Assembly (NCBI GenBank): GCA_040954595.2
Contig: CM082587.2
Span: 6,572,001 to 6,636,000, forward strand
DNA length: 64,000 nt
Direction of reading: 5' to 3'
Source of the DNA: Balanoglossus misakiensis
Taxonomy: Eukaryota; Hemichordata
The notes below the pieces were generated by a model. That model had not been told where the DNA came from. It searched no databases and worked only from the letters and a program-made list of their open reading frames with translations. The position numbers and the translations under genes are program-made. Of this stretch, positions 14,124-26,409 are shown piece by piece (positions within the stretch are counted from its first letter, which is position 1; each line of letters starts with the position of its first letter).

Positions 14124-15150
14124 TTTTCATTTAGTTAAATCACCACAACTTCAAGAACAGTTAGTCAAAAAACTAAATCTTTGAATTGGACCACCGCGGT
14201 TGTACGTCATGCGAAAGTTTGTAATACTAACAGCGGAAGAGGCAATGCTATTGCCTTTCCAAACGCATACACAGTTAAACGTCACGCTAAATGTTACGCG
14301 CGATTGATCAAACTTCGTTTTGCCTCTCAGCTTTCTCTCTGGGCATCGATAACTCCAGAAACCCGATCAATTCATCTTACAAAATTACAAGTTGGACGTC
14401 AAAAATCTTGCTATGTGCAACAGCACGTGTGGAACCCTATTTGTCATTCATACCTCACCTAGCAGAGATTGAACGCACTTGTCGCTCGTTTTATTGGAAT
14501 TGATCGGAGCAAAGTAGACATCCGTTACTCGCCCGTTCACGCGACTGGTGCCTAAAAAAGTGCAAATTGCGATGGCGTATTTCATCGGGGTCTTGGACAT
14601 TGGGGGTACAATTTTGCGACGATGTCGGTGAAACAAACCTTACGTGATCAATTTGGGACTTTTCGGTTGTCAGCGTCACACGTGACGCGGAATTCGTTTG
14701 AGTGTAGCTTGACCACGGGAGCCACTGCATGAATATCTATACAAGTCATACGGATCGGCCATCAGTGTATCCTATAAAATAAGGGATCTGGCTGATTGAA
14801 TTTCTACATTCAAACACAACATGCTATTTCTTCGCGCGGATTTCCGTGCGCAGAGCGTCTTACGCCGCCTCCATTTCGCGCTTGGATAGGTGAACTCGGC
14901 GATTTAAAGCTTCCGTGTATTACTTCAATTTATATTCATTTTGCGACCGGATTTCTTACCAGAAATGGAATTATCCTTTTACTGAATGTGTGCGCGTCCC
15001 TTTGTGCTCTTTCGTAGTCTTGCCTTGTGATCGGAAATCCAAACAAATCTATGAAAAAAGCTCCCCCAATACCCCGATTCGCCTAGTTTTATTAGAGTTA
15101 CGTATACTAACTGATTCTCATTTCGACACATAATTACGCTACCTTAATAG

Positions 15151-15543
15151 ATAGGCAGTTTCATGCATAGCGGTGGTTCTTACCGAAAAATCGTGGTTCT
15201 TACGTTATACAGCCTACAAAGTCAAAAATTTCCAAGGTTTTAGCTTACAAAGTCATAATTTTAGTCTATGCAATGATAATTTGTCATTAAAAAATAACAA
15301 TTACCGCTCTATGGCGCTCTCATATCATCAAGGTTCTTAGATAGGCATTTCATGCATAGCCGTGGTTCTTACGGAAAAATCGTGGTTCTTACCGAAAAAT
15401 CGTGGTTCTTACGTTATACAGCCTACAAACTCAAAATTGTTCAAGGTTTTAGCTTACAAAGTCTTAATTTTAGTCTATACAATGATAATTTCTCATTAAA
15501 AACTAACAATTACCGCTCTATAGCTCTCTCATATCATCAGGGT
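15151..15543. repeat. two-copy tandem duplication of about 190-200 bp
   Basis: The first copy starts at ATAGGCAGTTTCATGCATAG (15151) and the second at ATAGGCATTTCATGCATAGC (15341). They stay similar through GTTATACAGCCTACAAA and CATATCATCA to about 15543. The second copy carries an internal extra GTGGTTCTTACCGAAAAATC, itself a local duplication. There are only a few substitutions between copies, so the duplication is fairly recent. No coding role is seen. Confidence 0.8.
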
Positions 15544-15849
15544 TCTAATTCATTCCAATTGCCTATCGCACATGATGTCACAGATTATCATAGATCTGTT
15601 ACGGTTATTTTACTGTTTGACTTCCTCTCTGCGTGACGAAAACCCCGGAGCTTTCAAGGCTTTAAATACGAAGCGCACGATGACGATTATCATTGCAGGA
15701 ATTTACTTATTTCTATTCAAGAGCTAAATGCAGGCGAAATCGAAAAATGACCAGTCTGTCACGCTTTGAATGCTGTCTGATCGCGTCTTGGAAAAACAGC
15801 TCCAAGTGTGCCTGTCAATAACACTGTCAAATGTCTAACAATACATTGA

Positions 15850-16240
15850 GATGGCTCTCAGATCAAGATTTTTTTTAGATAATTTGATCAAATCTGGACT
15901 GGTGCAGAAATTTATAAGTAATTTCACAATTCTGCAAAAAAAGGCAGATAATTGTCATTACACACGTAGACTCACCATAACCTTGAGAGATTGTTTAGCG
16001 GTTAAGTTTAATCAAATTAGGTGCGGTGGTCAAAGGTATAGCGATACTTCCATTGTGCTCTCCATAGACGACCATTATCAGAAAAAATCAAATCTTTGAT
16101 ACCGGTAACGTTATTAATATGCCAGCCACGCCCACCCAAACTAATCAGTTCTTTTTTTGTACCTGTTCGCGAAATTTTGTTGAAGCCTTTCTTGAGATAT
16201 CGATGACTACAGGCAGACATACAGACAGACAGGCTTCGGT
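15850..16240. repeat. probable degenerate interspersed element
   Basis: The segment contains the AGCCACGCCCAC motif shared with 6.3 kb and ends in a short CAGACATACAGACAGACAGG run, a tail seen on many invertebrate interspersed repeats. An 82-codon frame within it (15851-16099) shows no domain I recognise. The borders are uncertain. Confidence 0.3.
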
Positions 16241-19200
16241 TCGAAATAAGCCCCTATGTTTTGCAAATGGACTGAAAAAGTCCCCCCCCCCCACACACAC
16301 TCTGGTCTGACTTTCAACCTTAACCGTTCTTGACACGTACGGGCAGTTAACAATCATTAAAAAGCCTCGTTTGAAGTGTAGACTGTCAAGGATCTATAAT
16401 CAACCCGCAGAACGGAAACTTTAATGACCCGAAGCAGCGGCAGTCGATCTCGGTTTCAACTCTGTTGCCGACCACCTGCACTTCTCGTAGAGGGACACCG
16501 ACCAACACCGACCCATGGGGTCGCACTTCAGAGAATCGTTGAACAGCGCAGCGTTTAGCGAGACCGTGGGCCGTCCGCGCATTTAACGGCCATTACTCCG
16601 CCGTGCGTCTTCCAGCAGATAATTAAAAACCTGTGGGTATAAACAGCGTGGCGTTTACTCGCATGCTCCCTTCTTTTCAAATACCGTTTCCTGTTCACAG
16701 AACTGCGGATAAAATCTCCGTTTTTGACTCATGTCTGTTATTCTGCAATGTCATAGCGTGTGATTTGCTCCAGACGCGTCCACGTAAAGATGCTGTAATA
16801 AATATTTATCAAATGTGTATAATTTAATTCTTAATACATGACAATATTATCACAGTGTTTACCAAATGCGTGTAATTCACACTTTGTGCATGATGACAAT
16901 ATTATTACAGACTGCCTACTGATTTCTGTTCAGGTTTATATAGTTAAATTCTGGCGTGAAAGAACTGCTATATATCACATGCGTTGAAAAGGAGTATCTC
17001 AAGTACAGATATTTCTAAGTCATAGTACGCCCAACGTGACGAATGGTGCAAAGGGCTTTCTTGAAATCCATTGGCGTGCCGGATCTTCTTTTCATTTCCT
17101 TGTCTTTTTATGTCTTGTCGGCCACTTCCGCGGATTCGAAGGTACACTGCTAATGAGGGAGACGGATTATAAAATCTTTTGTTGGGGAACTGAGAGCGGT
17201 TTTACGTTAAGTGTTCATGGCTGTGACCGGCGGCTCCCCTACAGAAAAAGCAGTGAAATTCACCTTTATAGGACGCGAATAGATAGTCCATAATATACAT
17301 GAGACACCGCGCGCGTTTGTCATAATCATAGGGCTTTTTATAAACAAACGACTTCACAAACTATGATACCTATTAATTTGATACAACATTTTCTCACTTA
17401 ATACTGACCATATTACTTTTTTGTAGTTTTCTACTCGGTCTGTGTTGTAACACATCCCATAAAACAAAGCACGTCCTCAACAGTTAATCCATTTGCTTCG
17501 CGGAATCAGGACATTTACCCATGGGCATTCATTCGTTCACCAGCCCAAGCCGAACAAATTCTAACTCTGCTTTAGGAAAGGAGAAAGCGATTTTTGTGTG
17601 TGATTTGGTTTCTGTCCTGTACCAATTTATTTGCAGTAAACGTGACGCATGTAGGCGTTTTTTATGCATTTCGTCTGCAACAGTACACTGTGTCAAAAGA
17701 TCGAATATGTGATGTTAACAAATTGCTAAACCAAGAAAAAAAGTCCGCATCAATTTTCCACCAGTCCTCTTTTGTTATTTGTTTACTTTATGAATAGTTA
17801 ATTTTAATGTCAGTGATGTTCGCCTTTGACATGACTGCAGTTAAACTTTGATATACAGTCCGATTTAACAGCCAAAGGAGATTTATAATTGATGGCACGG
17901 TTGTATCATATTTCTGCGTTGATGTTTCTCAGAGTGAATGGTTCGTATAGAATCGTACAACATTCAATGCAGCAATATCTCACTGGAAAATGTGTAGGCC
18001 TATTCTCAGCATTCAGAAGCTACGCTAATTGTTAACATCTGATAATGGCGGCATTTTCGATACGTCACTACAAACCGCTACTACGTCATCAGTTCCGTCG
18101 CATTCCCTCTGTCACATGTGGCAGAGGGACTGTGATTCCGAAGAGTATTTGTACCACTTCTGTATTTACATATGTACTTCTGTCTGTGTCACACATGACC
18201 GCCGTGGTTTTGTTGTGAAATAGTTCGTGTGCTAAGCTAGCTTGTATTCAGTGATGCCACAGTAGACTTTGCTCAAACTTGTCCCAAGGACAGTATGTTA
18301 TAACAAGTATATTAATTTGCATTAAATATATGATCCAATATGGCCGCTAGCCAGTCGTTTTATTACGCAAACTTTCGGCTGCGTTATTAGCAAAGTGGAG
18401 TCCCTCCTGTCCGCCAGGAGCTCTCTAAAATTGAAGCAGTCAGATCCGTTCACGACACGAATCCACAGAATATGCTAGTCAAGAAATTTAGCGTCTGGAA
18501 ATAGCTTTCGAACAGCAGACAGGAATGATCATTAAAACATGGAGCAACAGCAGAGAATCTGGTGAAGTCCGGATCATACAAGAGATATTAGTTTCGTTAT
18601 ATAGGGCTAAATACTTCCCTTAAATGGACTGGGTTTGATACTGTAACAAAGGAACAGGAAATGTTTTCTGTCTTTGAGCACCAGCATGACAAAATATAGA
18701 CGCAGATATTACGATATTTTGGGTACATTTGGCAACATTACTCTTTGCAGAATGTGGCATGTCTTGGGTTATTATTGACAGGTAGCCCAGTGGGTGTGAC
18801 CGACTGGTGTATCACTTGTTGAGGTTTAAGACTCTATACAACGTCTTCTTGCCGTCTTTTTCAATTAAAGTCGATTTTCAGTGTCTTACTTTGATGTTTG
18901 GACGCAAGGTTCACCGCACCGATTCATGCAGATTGTAAGCAAGTCCGCGCGCGAACTCCACTCGACCAGATATCCAGATCTCCCAAAATGAATGGAACTG
19001 TATCGATATATGCCTGACGTCAAATGGGAATTAGTGCAATAATTGGCAATTTAATCGGATTGTGACAACCTAAAATTATACAAAACGGAAGGCGTTGTCA
19101 ATCTTTTCTGTTCAAATGCCTGTAGAGTAATATTGCAGATGGCATATTACCCTGGTATTTGTATTCCTGGCGAACCAGAAAATTCCAGTATCTTTCATTA

Positions 19201-20812
19201 AGTTCATTGAGCTTGAATAAGGGGTTGAATATTTTCAATCATATATATAGTAGCTTACTTGGGATCATATGCAGTCGCTCAGCGAATAAATACAGCTAGC
19301 AAATTTATTTTTTGCTCTAATCGACAACAGCCAATTTTGTTTTCTCCTTTCCTGAAAAATTCCAGTTCGGGATGAATCCTTCAAAATGATTTTGTCATCG
19401 TGTTTTTGACATCTGCCGGTGGTTCGAGTTTGTTGTTTAAGTCGTGCATTGTTTCCCTGCAAACCCGAAACTGATTTTCAGCAGAAGCGTGGCGGCCTAT
19501 CCCACAATGCACTAGGTCTCTGGTTACATCACCCAAGGGTCACTGCAACTGAAACAAGCTTAGTCTTTGCAAAAAAGCACCGCATCCATTTTTACAGATG
19601 GCTTATCTTTCAGCTACTAATTCCCACCCACTCCCTTGTTGACGGTCACGTGACTGGTTGCCATCGTTTCAATTGAACAACAATTTCCCCTGTTGATTCT
19701 GGTGATGATGATGATACCGATATCGTTAGTACTACGTAATCGTATACAAGTCGCAAGCGGAAAATTACACTGAAATTAAACAGTTTCTCATATAGTCACT
19801 CCTATGCCAAAATTGACCCCCCCCCCTTTTCGTCATATTACGTTATATCCTTACTTACCCACGGCTGGCCTTCGGGGCACGCGCCGCGTGCCTTTCAATG
19901 TAAAATATGATTTACATCATCAACAAGATGCCAGGATCTGTAAACTTATAACTTTCCATGTGCATACCGCGTACAATAATTACATGCTTTTATAAGACCC
20001 CTTTTAATATTTATAGAAATAAATCCCATCGGCTCTCATGAAAGTATCCCCACCAAAGTAGCAAATCACGTTTCCCACTTTCCTTGACTAATTATCCCGA
20101 TATTGCGAAGGCTTTCGGCGATATTTCTTTGACACCAACTTTACGCATTTCAGTCGATTTACAATACATCAAAATATCTCTCGGTGCAATACGATAGGGT
20201 TTTCGCTCATCGAAGTTGATTTTTTTTCCATTTCGTATTTGGTTGCCCTCATCCTGTAGAACAAAGAAGGTAACTTTACAACTCTTATGGCAGCGCCTTC
20301 GAGATGTAGCGTAGGCTACACGCAGTAAATTAACAAATTCCTATTGACTCACGAGATATCGAAGTGTCGATGAATTTTACTTGAAAAAAATGCAGTATAC
20401 ATTTGTTTGCTTGATCGTTTGAAGCGATGCCGACTGCCTTCTCGCGAGAAACATCGGCAAATGCAACTCGCGGGATGCCTTCCTTTGATGTGACGATTAG
20501 CGCAGCTTAGGTGCGAGTATCCATGGCAACGGAACGACAAGTATTCACACATTTCACCGATAATTACAGATGCCGCCACGTTATCCGATGGTCGGACTAT
20601 AGCGGCTATACTTACGGTGGATTGGTGTCAATCTCGGTGCTCTGTTGCTATTAGAAACTAACAAACACTGCCTACGTCACACAAATGCATGTGTGTGTGT
20701 CGGTATTGTATTTCAGAAGCGTATCAAATAAAAACAACGTAATAACCACGATCGTCTTAAATATACTTCTAACTAAGTAATCCGACTTCTGATATTGATT
20801 TTTCTAATACCG
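16241..20812. other. no supported gene
   Basis: I see only short chance frames. Poly-C tracts sit near 16281 and 19817, and a perfect TCTCGCGAGA palindrome at 20440-20449. Confidence 0.45.
20440..20449. promoter_or_regulatory. TCTCGCGAGA palindrome, third copy
   Basis: A perfect core lies within TTCTCGCGAGAAAC, the same 14-bp context as the copy at 33824. This context differs from the pair at 4206 and 6211. No start site is evident beside it. Confidence 0.35.
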
Positions 20813-21120
20813 TTAGTGTTTGTGATCCGTGACAACACAACCCCTATGTAAAATTGCGGGCTACTTTCAATGACTTTCATCGTTTACTTATAAAGGGCCG
20901 GTGTCGTCCCGTCTGCGGCTGCGTTACACAGTAACTGAAAAGTGTAACTGCTACAATGTACATCATTGAAAACAATATGGTTGTTACTTTGTGTTACAAT
21001 GTACATCGTGTCAAACAATGTGTCGTTACTTTTTATCACATTTGCATCAATGTCAGAAGTGGGATACAGCAGAAGTATATTTTACATAGGGGTTGTGTTG
21101 TCCTGGATCATAAACACTAA
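20813..21120. mobile_element. MITE-like element with about 42-bp terminal inverted repeats
   Basis: The left end 20813-20854 (begins TTAGTGTTTGTGATCC, contains ACAACACAACCCCTATGT) is the inverted near-copy of the right end 21079-21120, with about two mismatches. The roughly 220-bp interior has no coding capacity. It holds two direct copies of GTTACAATGTACATC-like sequence. This is typical of a nonautonomous DNA transposon. I see no clear target-site duplication. Confidence 0.75.
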
Positions 21121-22001
21121 CTGTGACTGAGTACTAGTATCTCAGCTTGACGGAAGATCAACTTTTTCGTAACGCGAGACGGGAATTGCTAAATTGCTGA
21201 AGTTGCGTGTATTTCACAGACATGACTTTCATTTCTCGTTTCTCTAAGAGCATGCGCATTTTAAGACCTGTATAGGGGGCCATAAAAAGACAGTGACGTC
21301 GATACGATAGTCTGGAAGTGTTGTCTCATCATCGACAAATACGATCAGATGAATTCGTCGACACACAATCACGTTTGCATAATTAAACACACTTACTTTC
21401 TCAAATTTGTAAGTGTCGAGGCAATCGCGAATGTTCACGCTCTCACGGGCGGCTAAACGGAGAAACGAGACACTTTGTATGCAATATGTGTCAAAGTCAC
21501 ATTGTTATGCACACGTGTCTCAAATAACGCTTTAAGTCCGCAACAGGGATTTGCCGACTTTTCCAGGTACCTGGGAGCGGACTATTTCCTGACTTTGCAT
21601 AATATTTGATCGTGTCCAGACTGAAGTATTTTATTCACTTTAGTCATGGTTACCTGTCCACTACTGTACTGGTCGCCATAAAATTAAAATTAAACATGGG
21701 TCGTGAGACTAGCAGGATACCCCCCCCCCCCAAAAAAAGTGTCAATTATTTATTCCAGGAGTTATCACCGCCGAATTATTTATAGTACATTGTACATGTA
21801 CATGTACTTCGCACTTCGGCGTGGTCTTCGAGTATTCCTTCGCAGGACTAGGCGCGCCCTCATCGCTCATGAACGCAGACACTTTTCATTCGTCCTCACG
21901 TGAGCAAGTCAACAGCAAGGATCGACCTCAGTATAATCGGATTTCATACTCTTCATGATCACCATGGCAACAATAACATTTTTCCTGTTCTCTACTTCCA
22001 G
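21121..22001. other. region upstream of the neuropeptide precursor
   Basis: There is no coding exon. A TATA-like TTATTTATAG at about 21774 and a possible donor (CCTCAC followed by GTGAGC at 21899) could mark a short untranslated exon, with a 103-bp intron ending at the acceptor at 22001. This is speculative. A poly-C tract lies at 21721-21730. Confidence 0.25.
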
Positions 22002-22009
22002 ATATCTCT

Positions 22010-22387
22010 ATGGCCGGTTCAGAAATACGACTGCTGTTGGGGGTGACGATTTGCCTGTACCTGCTAGTGTGCTGCTGCACACAGCTGATCTCGGCAACTG
22101 ACGAGGACTGGACGGAGGAACAGAACGACGAATACGGCGTCGACAAGAAGAACGCTCACTTGTTCACCAGCCGGCTCTTGTCGGGCCTGCAGAGCGGCTT
22201 CAAGGAACGCCGAAATGCCAATTTGTTCACCCAGCGACTGCTCAACAGCATGAGACACGACTTTGGACGGGACAAGAGGAACGCCAACCTGTTCACCCAG
22301 CGAATACTGTCCAATTACTTGAAAGGATACAAAAGGATGAGGGAGTCGAGAGAGTACGAGCCGGTGGGGGCGTTGGGTGAAGATTAG
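22010..22387 (+). CDS. neuropeptide precursor with three related peptides (PDF- or secretin-like?)
   Basis: This 125-residue secretory precursor has a hydrophobic signal peptide at about 1-29 (cleavage near LISA-TDED). An acidic spacer ends in Lys-Lys (46-47), and three homologous peptides follow. The peptides begin NAHLFTSRLL (48), NANLFTQRLL (69) and NANLFTQRIL (91), and are separated by Arg-Arg (67-68), Lys-Arg (89-90) and Lys-Arg (108-109). The second ends Phe-Gly-Arg, a classic amidation site; the first and third end near Gly-Phe and Gly-Tyr with no glycine donor. Repeats plus dibasic sites are diagnostic of prohormone convertase processing. The N-x-x-L-F-T-x-R-L-L core recalls PDF-type peptides, and FTS-x-L recalls the secretin family N-terminus; the family is inference. 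The start lies 8 bases after a good acceptor (TCTACTTCCAG, 22001), so the upstream exon is untranslated. Confidence 0.85.
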   Translation: MAGSEIRLLLGVTICLYLLVCCCTQLISATDEDWTEEQNDEYGVDKKNAHLFTSRLLSGLQSGFKERRNANLFTQRLLNSMRHDFGRDKRNANLFTQRILSNYLKGYKRMRESREYEPVGALGED

Positions 22388-22640
22388 GTAAATAAATCGG
22401 TGGAGTTCGGAAAATGGTCAATTATCTGCACACATTGATTTCCCCTCAAAGCACTGACAGAGCGAGAAAGACATGCAGCTATCGCCGGTGTTCTTTAGAT
22501 GTATAGGCAACATTTGTTCACTTTTCAGGGTCCACTGACGGTATTTGGCCTCGACTATTGATTGCTTTGGTTGAATATGTTCGAAAATCTTCTAATTCGT
22601 TTTACTAATTGTGTATTCTCTTTCTGTTCTGACAATCCAG

Positions 22641-22745
22641 GGTCGGAAGAATCTCGTGGTGCCTAATGAAGTTTACGCAGTGACTCGGAGTCAGGACTGA
22701 CGCTTTCATCCAGGCTGTTAATAAACGCATTGAACTTCGCTGTGG
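22641..22745 (+). other. probable 3' UTR exon of the neuropeptide gene
   Basis: The stop TAG (22385-22387) is followed immediately by GTAAAT, a usable donor. An acceptor (CTGACAATCCAG) ends at 22640, and the following segment carries AATAAA at 22720-22725. The alternative is direct termination using AATAAA at 22391-22396, but that signal is only three bases past the stop. Splicing in the 3' UTR therefore fits better. Confidence 0.45.
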
Positions 22746-25700
22746 AAAACAAGTGTAGCATCCCACCTTGGCTTAAAAAAAAAATAACGAAAAAGTTGAA
22801 ATATTCAGTTTAAAAAATAAATTTATGGTAAATATTGAGTCATAATTAACAAATTTAAGACGAAAATGTCTACTACTGCCCGCTGTCTTTCAGTAGTATT
22901 CCCGGAACAAGCGCCCTCTGTAGTTGTTTCGGCGGACCGCTAACTTCTTTCGTTTGTTCCAACTTCATTTTGAAGTGTGCAACATACTCTCTTTTTGTCT
23001 CCCCATTTTCAGCATCGCTTTTAAACCTGACTGTTTCTTAGAGTAGACGCGTTGGTCTCGCAAAGCGTACTGCTTGACCTTAAACACTGCGCACGGAGAA
23101 ATCACAACAGCACACGCAGAAATCTGCCACGAGCTGAGCCAGCACGAATAATTAACAGCAAAAACAAAATCGCACTGAATGTTCCCTGCAAATTACCTTT
23201 TGCTGTGGTTTTCAAAATCAGACTAACTTTGAGAAATTTTGCAAGCGATGTCGACGCCATGTAACAAATACGAGACCATATCGATTATTTTTCCTTCTTT
23301 GTGAAATTAATATCGCCTGTACAGTTAGCTAAATGACGAAACACTGTTCGTGTAAAAAAAATAGGCTGATACTAGCTTACCGGCTTTAGTGTTGAAGAAT
23401 TTCGAGTTCAGGCAAAAGAAAAGAAACTCAAGACATTGTATAACCTTAAAGTCTCTGTTAAATGACGATATGGTTGATTATTAAAATTAACCTCCCCCTG
23501 GTCTTTGCTGTAAGCTTCTGTCTTTACTTAATATTCTGTAATTACGCCCTGCATATAATGACTGTCATGTATCATTTTTGGTTCCATTAAAGCGCAAAGT
23601 TATGTATTTTTAGAATCGTTCTGTCTCCTTGTGTACTGATCTGAGAAGAGTCTATAGTTTCCTTCCATTGCACATGTACTAGTAAGTTGCGTCGTGTGAA
23701 TGCCAGTGAGAAAAAAGGGGTTGGACGAGGGTAACGGTGCGTGACGTATGAATATATTAACTTCTTATGACCAATGGGGTGTGTTCGAATTTTCCGGCCG
23801 ACAATGTCAACTTTGGTCAGACAGACAAGATGGCGAGCTGTATTGACTGGTGTGTTTGCTGCTCTTGTTTGGCTCAGGGTTAGTAAAACCAGAGGTGTAT
23901 AGTATGTAACTGTGCTCGAATGGGAGGTAAATTGCTTTGAATGTCATCTGGCCTGAAAATACCATCATTGAGAAACATGGCTTGTTTGATTTGATCTCTA
24001 TTGAATGTATCAGCACTTATCATGACCAGTGAGTTGCGATGACGTGTAGTAGAACGATTCCAGCGTGAACTGTATACGTAAATTCTCATGTGAAGTAAAA
24101 CAACCAATAATAATTGTAGAGGCTTTCCGTTTTATCTATTGAGAGACGAACCATTCGCCTTTGTTTGAAGAAGAAATGAAAGCGAGAATAAGGAAGTGAT
24201 AGCTTTGAAGGGAAGTTCACATTGTCCTAGGCCGACTGATGGATGAGCAGACTTTGACATCGCCCCCAAACCATCAGTTGTGTTCGACACCTGAAGAATG
24301 TCTAGCTGTTAAGCAACTGGTAGTCGATGAATTATAGATAAGCACGGCGTTATAGAGCCTGAATAAAAAATGCACACGCATGTCTCGCTGTATTGCTGTG
24401 GGACACTACACAGCGGAAATTGTGCTGACTTCAAAATGCAATTCAAACGAACATCCAAAATCTCTCAAAATTACAGTCGCGAGATTTGTAACGAAGGTGC
24501 AAACGACCAGAGTGTTCGAACTATTTGGCTGAAAAATAAAGGGAAGAACCTTGCCCGCGGAGCGCCATATTTTTTAGAAGCTCAGAAATGTAATCCATGG
24601 AATACACATAGACACTAACATCTTCAACTGCTTGGTTGGCCACCAGGCACCACTTATAAGATATCAATGGTTATTTAAGACTTAAATAAAAAATAAATAG
24701 ATACTAGATAAAAGTAAATTATTATGAAAGCTTTTTGTAAGAGGCATACGTCCGAGGTTAGTGTGAGTAGGTGCTTAAATAAGTGATGACGTCAACAGAA
24801 GGTTGAATGCCGGCAAAAAAGTCACTCTTGGGAATTTGATGGAACTGGGGAGAGACGGTAATTAATACGACTAGACTCAATCACTGGCTAACTGTTATCT
24901 TTATCTCGTCTGAAAAGTAAAGAAATCTTACAGTTTCTCGATGCAAATTGAATCATCCACGGTCACGAATGTCTTTGAGTGATGATACACGTTGAAAGAA
25001 GGAGACAGTCGTGTGTATTAAATGTTTTATACCTATGAGGCCATCGTCGCCTTTAAGAACAAAAAACAGCGAAAACGAGACCCATTAAATTTTCAATTAC
25101 CCTTGTCGAGTTGCAATTTCCAATGCCTTTCTTGGGATTTTTTTCAAAAAAGGCATCGAATGAGCCAACAAGCTTCGAATTAGAAGCGACAGAAGTGGGG
25201 ATATGTACATTTTCGCAAGTTGGTGATAATCCGAAACGGTAAGTACGCCGTGTGTATATAGTCGTAAATTAGGCTCAGGTTGAGGTTAACTGCAACACTA
25301 CAGAATCCGTCAACAAAATTGCGAATCAGACGTGCCGGATAATGGTCATCTTCTACATTAAAAACTGTAAGGACTGTACTGAACATCGATATGTTTTTCT
25401 CGAGTCAACACGTGTCTTTTTGTGAGACTTGCAACAAGTTATACAATAAATATTTCTTTTCAACTGATATTGACAACAATGTATACATTTACTGTGGTTC
25501 GTATCAACCGGATTGATGAAAAAATGATAGTTAGTATATTCGTCCTGTGCAGCTCAAACTGTGTTTATTGTAGGCCAGTGAGTAAATGTGAAGAAGTCAA
25601 ACCAGGACTAATTTACAACTAGTATTACGTTACACCTGAGTGCATGTTTCACTAAAACGCACGCTTCCTTTAAAGGCACACCTTTTTATCGGATTTATTT

Positions 25701-26253
25701 TAAACTGATTAACATAATGCAGATTTCAATGCAAAACAAAACGTGTGCATGCACCACACAAACATTAAATGTCAACAAAAGCTAATGCGAGAATCAGGGA
25801 TTGGAATTAGCCCCTTTAACGATGACTGAAGCACAACGCTCCAGCAAAATATTTGTGTGCAGTTTCTGGTGAAGGCAATCATAGGTGCTGCGTCTTGTCG
25901 CACGTTTTTGTCAAGTATTAGATCATCACTGGCTGCATGGTGGTGCGAGAGAAACCGAAAAGTCAAATTCTCGGACCAAAATCGGATGTGTTTCTTTATG
26001 TGTTCTTTAAATAGAGTTCAACTTAAATAACCGATGTCTCCCTTCCAAAGTCTCCAATTCGTGACGGTGAGGGACTAAAGGCTACGGACGAAAACGGCTT
26101 CCACGTGTTTTGAACTTAATACACTGTACACGTGGAGTCGGCTGATCATATTCAAAAATCTACTCATATACATATATTTGTCCGGTGGTCGCACTCTGGC
26201 TATTATGTATGGAGCGTGCGGGTCCGACCGGACCAGGCCTGTCGTCCACCTCT
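22746..26253. other. no supported gene
   Basis: I recognise no coding exon on either strand. One CRE palindrome TGACGTCA lies at 24787-24794. The rest is AT-rich spacer with short chance frames. Confidence 0.45.
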
Positions 26254-26409
26254 TTACACTATCTCACAGCGGCATTTCTGCACCAGTTTGTCATAGCCAA
26301 TTGTGCCGCAGCAGTCCGGCATTACCCAGCCTTCGTCGACATCCACGATGACGCCGTCGCAACACATACTTGCATAATCCATGTATTCCAGGACGTCACA
26401 CTCCACTTC
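26254..26409 (-). CDS. galaxin-repeat terminal exon
   Basis: This is the better supported half of the split gene, listed on its own because the join is inferred. The frame stays open for 51 codons from a pyrimidine-rich acceptor at 26410-26412. It shows CC-DG then CCG-x-x-GYD, the galaxin unit pattern, and a final C-R-C. It lacks the GGKISPA linker found in the two genes at 40-43 kb, having DVDEGWVMPD in that place, so it is an older or faster-evolving member. Confidence 0.6.
   Translation of the reverse strand, partial: EVECDVLEYMDYASMCCDGVIVDVDEGWVMPDCCGTIGYDKLVQKCRCEIV

Noticed and set aside
13981-14184. A 67-codon His/Ser-rich frame
   Set aside because: Microsatellite translation.
16220-16260. 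GGTTCGAAA-like sequence considered as a tRNA T-arm or SINE promoter box
   Set aside because: No matching A box, acceptor stem or anticodon arm could be laid out. No convincing tRNA or snRNA gene was found anywhere in the window.
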